Of a stretch of 28,033 bases of DNA, positions 21,362-28,033 are shown piece after piece. The translations under genes and the position numbers were made by a program. The first letter of the stretch is position 1; each line of letters starts with the position of its first letter. The stretch lies in assembly GCA_035461385.1 (NCBI GenBank), contig DATHVI010000167.1, positions 1-28,033 on the forward strand, read 5' to 3'. The DNA is from DATHVI01 sp035461385 (GTDB lineage Bacteria > Actinomycetota > Thermoleophilia > Solirubrobacterales > 70-9). Below the pieces are notes generated by a model. That model did not search any database and was not told the DNA's origin. It saw nothing but the letters and a program-made list of their open reading frames with translations.

Positions 21362-22585
21362 ATGACCGACGTCGCGCGCATCGGGTTGCTGGGCCGGGGC
21401 ACCGTCGGCGGCGCGTTCGCGGAGCTGATCGCGGCTCGGGGCGAGGAGATCGAGGCGGCCGCCGGCCGCCGGCCCGAGATCGCCGGCGTGCTGCGCCGCG
21501 GCGAAGGCGACTTCGACCGGATCCTCGAGCGCTCGGAGATCGTCGTCGAGCTGATCGGCGGCACCGACCCGGCCCGCGACTACGTCCTCCGCGCCCTGCG
21601 CGCGGGGCGCCACGTGATCACCGCCAACAAGCAGCTGATCGCCCAGCACGGCGACGCGCTCTTCGACGCCGCCCGAGCCGCGAACGTCCAGCTCCGCTTC
21701 GAGGCCGCGGCCGCGGGCGTCGTCCCGGTGATCAGGGTGATCCAGGAGAGCCTCGCGGCGACCGAGCTGACGAAGGTGTTCGGGATCGTCAACGGGACGA
21801 CCAACTTCATCCTCACCGAGATGGCGGCGAGCGGCGCCTCCTACGCCGACGCCCTGCGTCGCGCCCAGGAGCTCGGCTACGCCGAGGCGGATCCGAGCGA
21901 GGACGTGAACGGCGCCGACGCGGCGGCGAAGATGGCGATCCTCGCCCGCCTCGCCTTCCACACCTCGGTCCGGCTCGCCGACGTCACCTACGAGGGGATC
22001 GAGGGGATAATGCCCGACGACCTCGCCTATGCGAAGGAGCTCGGCCTGTCGCTGAAGCTGCTCGGCGTCGCCGAGCGGGTCGACGGCGGGATCAGCGTCA
22101 GGGTCTTCCCCTGCTTCCTCTACCGCGGGCACCCGCTGGCCCCGGTCGAGGGACCGTTCAACGCGGTCATGGTCGAGGCGCCGACGATCACCGAGATCAC
22201 GATGTCCGGTCCGGGTGCCGGCGGACCGGAGACCGCGACCGCGGTCCTCGGCGACCTGGTCTCGATCCTCGCCGGCAAGGCGCCGGTGCACCAGCCGCGG
22301 CACGAGCTGCCGGTCGTCGCCGACGTCCGGTCGTCGTTCTACCTCCACCTCGAGGTCGCCGACCGCCCCGGCGTCCTCGCCCACGTCGCCGACGTCCTCG
22401 GGCGCAACGAGGTCTCGGTCCGCAGCGTCGTCCAGCGGGGGCTCGGGGATGAGGCGCGGTTGGTGATGGTGATGCACGAGGGGCCGGAGGCCCGCTTCTA
22501 CGCCGCCCTCGACGAGATCGCGACGCTCGACTTCGTGCGCGGCACCCCGCGCGCGATCCGGGTGATCGAGGAAGAGTTCGTGTGA
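21362..22585 (+). CDS. hom: Homoserine dehydrogenase with C-terminal ACT domain
   Basis: 407 residues. The NAD(P)-binding motif is I-G-L-L-G-R-G-T-V-G-G. V-E-L-I-G-G and H-V-I-T-A-N-K follow, then the catalytic region V-N-G-T-T-N-F-I-L and G-Y-A-E-A-D-P-S-E-D-V-N-G-A-D-A-A-A-K. From about 325 there is an ACT domain (L-E-V-A-D-R-P-G-V-L-A-H-V-A-D-V-L), the usual site of threonine feedback. It reduces aspartate semialdehyde to homoserine. The start is ATG at 21362, 17 bases after lysA. The frame is open across the whole of lysA, but that is a by-product of GC-rich coding: the protein similarity begins here. Confidence 0.95.
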   Translation: MTDVARIGLLGRGTVGGAFAELIAARGEEIEAAAGRRPEIAGVLRRGEGDFDRILERSEIVVELIGGTDPARDYVLRALRAGRHVITANKQLIAQHGDALFDAARAANVQLRFEAAAAGVVPVIRVIQESLAATELTKVFGIVNGTTNFILTEMAASGASYADALRRAQELGYAEADPSEDVNGADAAAKMAILARLAFHTSVRLADVTYEGIEGIMPDDLAYAKELGLSLKLLGVAERVDGGISVRVFPCFLYRGHPLAPVEGPFNAVMVEAPTITEITMSGPGAGGPETATAVLGDLVSILAGKAPVHQPRHELPVVADVRSSFYLHLEVADRPGVLAHVADVLGRNEVSVRSVVQRGLGDEARLVMVMHEGPEARFYAALDEIATLDFVRGTPRAIRVIEEEFV

Positions 22586-22628
22586 GCACACACGGCCGCC
22601 TCATCAGCTCCCGCCCCGAATACCTGGG

Positions 22629-22711
22629 GCGCGGCTACGCCGCGCACATTTTCACCTCCTGCGGCGCCTTTCGGCGCCTCACATATCACTCCGGCGGCGC
22701 AACGCCGCCGG
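22629..22711 (-). ncRNA. Two-hairpin structured element, copy C (minus strand), with a third hairpin and a Shine-Dalgarno plus micro-ORF
   Basis: Read on the minus strand: hairpin 1 CCGGCGGCG-TTG-CGCCGCCGG (22711-22691), 12-nt linker AGTGATATGTGA, hairpin 2 GGCGCC-GAAA-GGCGCC (22678-22663), then GCAGGAGGTG. After three more bases an ATG begins the reading frame M-C-A-A-stop (22649-22635). It is followed by hairpin 3, GCGCGGC-GTA-GCCGCGC (22645-22629). It occupies the 178-base gap between hom and thrC but in the opposite orientation to both, so it is not their leader in sense. Compared with copies A and B the stems differ and stay paired. Confidence 0.55.
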
Positions 22712-22763
22712 CCCACATGCCCCTCCCGCGTCCGGGAGCGGCTGGTCGCTAGATGACCCGACA

Positions 22764-23801
22764 GTGTCCCCACCGCCACTGATAGAGAGGTACCGGGATC
22801 GGCTGCCGCTCGAGCCGGACGACCCAGTGGTGACGCTCAACGAGGGGTCGACGCCGCTCGTCGAGGCGCCGGTGATCTCGGAGCGGGTGGGCGCCCGGGT
22901 GCTGCTCAAGCTCGAGGGCGCGAACCCGACCGGGAGCTTCAAGGACCGTGGGATGACGGTCGCGGTCTCGCGGGCGAAGGGCGCTGGCGCCGAGGCGGTG
23001 ATCTGCGCGTCGACCGGCAACACCGCGGCGAGCGCCGCCGCCTACGCCGCCCGAGCCGGGATGCGCGGAGCGGTGATCGTGCCCGAGGGCAAGATCGCGA
23101 TCGGCAAGCTCGCCCAGGCGTTGATGCACGGGGCACGGGTGGTTGCGCTTCGCGGCAACTTCGACCAGGCGCTCGAGCTCGTCCGCGAGCTCGCCCGCAA
23201 GCACCCGATCGAGCTCGTCAACTCCGTCAACGACTACCGAATCGCGGGCCAGAAGACCGGAGCCTTCGAGGTCATCGACGAGCTCGGCGAGCCCCCCGGC
23301 GCGCTCGCGATCCCGGTCGGGAACGCCGGCAACGTCACCTCGTGGTGGCGCGGCTTCACCGAGCGCGACGCGGCGCCGCTGCTGTACGGGTTCCAGGCCG
23401 AGGGCGCCGCCCCGCTGGTCCGGGGCGAGCCGGTGGCCGAGCCGGAGACGGTCGCGTCGGCGATCAGGATCGGCAATCCGGCTCGGTGGGAGGAGGCGAT
23501 GGCCGCGCTGACCTCCTCGCGCGGCCGGATCGAGGCCGTCTCCGATCAGCAGATCCTCGCCGCCTACCACCTCCTCGCCGAGCGCGAGGGCGTGTTCTGC
23601 GAGCCGGCGTCGGCGGCCTCGGTGGCGGGGATCCTCAGCCACGGCCTACCCGTCCCCGAGGGGGCGGCGCCTCCGGACACGGTCGTCTGCGTGCTTACCG
23701 GCCACGGGCTCAAGGATCCCGACACGGCGCTCCGTACCGCGCCCCCGGTGATTGGCTGCGACGCCGAGCTCGGCGCGGTCGAGCGGATCGTCTTCGACTG
23801 A
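22764..23801 (+). CDS. thrC: Threonine synthase
   Basis: 345 residues, PLP fold-type II. Lys60 in P-T-G-S-F-K-D-R-G-M is the Schiff-base residue. A-S-T-G-N-T-A-A-S is the substrate/phosphate loop. P-V-G-N-A-G-N-V-T-S-W-W-R-G-F holds the PLP phosphate. V-C-V-L-T-G-H-G-L-K-D-P closes the domain. It converts O-phosphohomoserine to threonine. The short, single-domain length matches the actinobacterial type. The start is GTG at 22764 without a ribosome binding site; family alignment from L-I-E-R-Y-R-D-R-L-P supports it. thrB, which usually follows, is absent; comF follows instead. Confidence 0.95.
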   Translation: MSPPPLIERYRDRLPLEPDDPVVTLNEGSTPLVEAPVISERVGARVLLKLEGANPTGSFKDRGMTVAVSRAKGAGAEAVICASTGNTAASAAAYAARAGMRGAVIVPEGKIAIGKLAQALMHGARVVALRGNFDQALELVRELARKHPIELVNSVNDYRIAGQKTGAFEVIDELGEPPGALAIPVGNAGNVTSWWRGFTERDAAPLLYGFQAEGAAPLVRGEPVAEPETVASAIRIGNPARWEEAMAALTSSRGRIEAVSDQQILAAYHLLAEREGVFCEPASAASVAGILSHGLPVPEGAAPPDTVVCVLTGHGLKDPDTALRTAPPVIGCDAELGAVERIVFD

Positions 23802-23888
23802 GCGCCGGGCCCGTCTCGCGACGGTTCGGTCGCGATCTCGGCGCACTCGCCGCGCCCCGCGCCGGTCCGGCCCGTCGACGATCGCGGC

Positions 23889-24578
23889 GTGGTTGCGTCC
23901 CGGCTCGTGCGGATCGCGGCGAGCCTCGCCGCTCCTCCCCGCTGCGGGATCTGCGGCGGCGGCTGCGACTGGCGGCGCCCGGCCTGCGCCCGCTGCGCCG
24001 CCGCGCTCGGCGCAGTCGAGCCGGTGCGGAGGGCGTTGCCGGGGTTCGATGCGGTGGTCGGCGCCGGTCCCTATGCGGGCGTCCTCCGCGACCTCGTCGC
24101 CGGGCTCAAGTTCGGCCGGCGCCACGCGCTGGCGCCGCTCGCCGCCGAGGCACTCGCCCGGGCGATCGCGGACCCGCCCGAGGGCGCGGTAGTCGTCCCG
24201 GTGCCGCCGGCCCCTCGCCGCTGGCGCCGGCGGGGGTTCGACTCCGCCGACTGGGTCGCCGGCGCCCTCGCCCGCGAGCTCGGCCTCCCGATCAGCCGCT
24301 GTCTCGTCCGCCCGAGCGGGCGCCGCCAGGTCGGGCGGGCGCGTGCCGAACGTCTCGCCCGACCACCGCAGGTGCGCTGCGCCGATCCGCCCCCGCGCGG
24401 CGCCCTGCTCGTCGACGATGTCCTCACCACCGGCGCGACCCTCGCCGCCTCGGCGCGGGCGCTGCGCGGCGCCGGCAGCGTCGAGATCGCCGCCGCCGTC
24501 GTCGCGATCGCCGCGCCGGGGGGGCGGGGTGCGCCGCGGACTCCCGCGCCCACCGGGCCCCGGCCGGGGGACCATTAG
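23889..24578 (+). CDS. ComF-family phosphoribosyltransferase-like protein
   Basis: 229 residues. An N-terminal zinc-ribbon-like cluster, C19-x2-C22 ... C33-x2-C36, is followed by a type I phosphoribosyltransferase fold. It includes L-K-F-G-R-R-H-A-L, V-P-V-P-P-A-P-R-R-W-R-R-R-G-F-D-S-A, and the PRPP loop A-L-L-V-D-D-V-L-T-T-G-A-T near 170-186. ComF proteins belong with competence DNA uptake in Firmicutes; in Actinobacteria the gene stands upstream of hpf and secA, where its role is undefined. The start is GTG at 23889. The tail after about 205 is Gly/Pro-rich and probably disordered. It precedes hpf by 41 bases and may be co-transcribed with it. Confidence 0.85.
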   Translation: MVASRLVRIAASLAAPPRCGICGGGCDWRRPACARCAAALGAVEPVRRALPGFDAVVGAGPYAGVLRDLVAGLKFGRRHALAPLAAEALARAIADPPEGAVVVPVPPAPRRWRRRGFDSADWVAGALARELGLPISRCLVRPSGRRQVGRARAERLARPPQVRCADPPPRGALLVDDVLTTGATLAASARALRGAGSVEIAAAVVAIAAPGGRGAPRTPAPTGPRPGDH

Positions 24579-24619
24579 CATCCGAAGCGGTCGTTGCAGT
24601 CGGACGGAAGGGAGTCAGC

Positions 24620-24967
24620 GTGCGGATCGAGGTCAGGGGCAGGAACACGCAGGTAACCGACGACCTCCGCGACCACGTCGCCAAGCGCTTCGCCCGAATC
24701 GGCCGTCAGGTCTCCGAGCTGGCGACGCTCGAGGTCGAGCTGAGAGAGGAGCAGAACCCGGCGATCGCCGACAAGATGGTCGCCGAGGCGACCCTGCACC
24801 TGAAGGGGGTGACGCTGCGCGCGAAGGAGGCCTCGCCTGAGATGCTGCACTCGATCGGCGCCCTCGCCGACGACATCCGCCGCCAGGTCAAGCGCCACCG
24901 CGACAAGCGCCGCAAGCGCTCCCAGACCCGACGGATCATGGACCGGATGCGGCGGAGGACGGCCTAG
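24620..24967 (+). CDS. hpf: Ribosome hibernation-promoting factor, short form
   Basis: 115 residues. M-R-I-E-V-R-G-R-N-T-Q-V-T-D-D-L-R-D-H-V, V-E-L-R-E-E-Q-N-P, V-A-E-A-T-L-H-L-K-G-V-T-L-R-A-K-E and M-L-H-S-I-G-A-L-A-D-D-I are the HPF/YfiA N-terminal domain, which binds the 30S decoding region and blocks translation in resting cells. The protein ends right after this domain with a strongly basic tail (K-R-H-R-D-K-R-R-K-R). It lacks the C-terminal domain of long HPF, which dimerises ribosomes. The start is GTG at 24620 with GGAAGGGAG 5 bases upstream. Position between comF and secA matches mycobacterial gene order. Confidence 0.92.
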   Translation: MRIEVRGRNTQVTDDLRDHVAKRFARIGRQVSELATLEVELREEQNPAIADKMVAEATLHLKGVTLRAKEASPEMLHSIGALADDIRRQVKRHRDKRRKRSQTRRIMDRMRRRTA

Positions 24968-24970
24968 CGG

Positions 24971-24991
24971 CTCGCTTCGGTCCGAAGCGGG
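24971..24991 (+). terminator. Hairpin after hpf, candidate terminator
   Basis: Nine potential pairs: CTCGCTTCG with CGAAGCGGG (one G-T) around a GTC loop, starting 4 bases after the hpf stop. No T-tract follows, as is common in GC-rich actinobacteria. Confidence 0.4.
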
Positions 24992-25241
24992 GGTCGACGG
25001 GGGTTGGCGGGCTGCCGTGCTGCGAGTCGCGGGGTTCGTGGCCGCGGATTGCCGACGCCCATATGGGTGAGTTCACCAGGTTCAGCCGGGCCGGCGCCCC
25101 GGCCGGCCCCGGCGGCCCGCCCCGACCCCGGATCACAATTCCTGCCCTTACTGCCAAACGCGTTCCGAGCCACCGCGGAGGCCACGGGCAAACGCCACCT
25201 GCCCGGTCCCCCTTCGCCGTCACCGCCCGACTCGCGACCGG

Positions 25242-25247
25242 TACCCT
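25242..25247 (+). promoter_or_regulatory. secA: Candidate -10 (TACCCT) of secA
   Basis: The GGTACCCT context gives a predicted start near 25254, six bases before the first hairpin of the leader element. The secA mRNA leader would then be about 70 nt and consist almost entirely of the two-hairpin element. Confidence 0.4.
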
Positions 25248-25259
25248 CAGAAGCGTTGG

Positions 25260-25317
25260 GCCGGTGCCCGAAGGGGCGCCGGCAGAGGCATGTGAGGCGG
25301 CGAAGCCGCCGCAGGAG
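25260..25317 (+). ncRNA. Two-hairpin structured element, copy B, forming the secA leader
   Basis: Hairpin 1: GCCGGTGCCC (25260-25269) pairs with GGGCGCCGGC (25274-25283), 10 bp with one G-T, loop GAAG. Linker AGAGGCATGTGA (12 nt). Hairpin 2: GGCGGC-GAA-GCCGCC (25296-25310). Then GCAGGAG, which is the ribosome binding site 5 bases before the secA ATG. Against copy A, hairpin 1 changes CTC/GAG to CCC/GGG, and hairpin 2 changes GGCGCC/GGCGCC to GGCGGC/GCCGCC: paired substitutions in both stems. This is the only copy placed as a classical 5' leader, suggesting control of translation of secA. Confidence 0.65.
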
Positions 25318-25322
25318 ATCTG

Positions 25323-28033
<2,711 letters not shown>

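Larger units (their letters stand above)
24968..25259. other. Gene-free region upstream of secA
   Basis: About 290 bases before the structured secA leader. Apart from the hpf hairpin and the -10 box near the right end I see no convincing gene. It is GC-rich with one GC-palindromic patch near 25090-25110. A plus-strand frame of 86 codons (25063-25323) has no ribosome binding site and no recognisable similarity, and I do not call it. Confidence 0.5.

Overview
The window is very GC-rich DNA (about 70% by eye), densely coded on both strands, with no mobile element, tRNA, rRNA or CRISPR array that I can see. Gene content and order point to a high-GC actinobacterium: comF-hpf-secA and lysA-hom-thrC blocks as in mycobacteria, an F420-type luciferase-like oxidoreductase, and a ydaO-type c-di-AMP riboswitch before a cell-wall hydrolase. 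The style (many starts without a Shine-Dalgarno, TAnnnT boxes right before start codons) would suit the deep-branching class Thermoleophilia, but that placement is inference.

Layout. 1-3,100: the 3' end of an OsmC-family gene, a secreted seven-blade FG-GAP propeller, an RDD membrane protein with a 13-residue repeat, and a convergent ferritin. 3,127-8,615 (minus strand): five consecutive genes. The first three (PLP decarboxylase, DDAH/amidinotransferase-fold enzyme, M20 carbamoylase-type amidohydrolase) overlap by 1-4 bases and look like a route from arginine to putrescine. A flavodoxin-type protein and an unusual enolase-superfamily enzyme follow. 8,744-10,399: a CorC/HlyC-type CBS membrane protein and a small unknown. 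10,431-16,842: fatty-acid beta-oxidation genes (hydroxyacyl-CoA dehydrogenase, thiolase, acyl-CoA dehydrogenase) together with a luciferase-like oxidoreductase, a cell-wall-binding-repeat membrane protein and a small unknown. Two near-identical 18-bp palindromes, one at each divergent promoter region, tie these genes into one probable TetR-type regulon.

16,843-19,979 is an envelope block. It has two membrane-anchored low-complexity proteins, each behind an identical sigma-28-like promoter, flanking a coiled-coil M23 peptidase controlled by a c-di-AMP riboswitch. 20,046-23,801 carries lysA, hom and thrC for the aspartate-family amino acids (no thrB here). 23,889-28,033 carries comF, a short-form hpf, and secA, which runs off the right edge.

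The most unusual observation is a two-hairpin element present three times (12,586-12,639; 25,260-25,317; 22,656-22,711 on the minus strand). Both stems change sequence between copies while keeping pairing, the linker between them is always 12 nt, and the element ends in GCAG(GAG). At secA this end is the ribosome binding site. I know of no described family that it matches.
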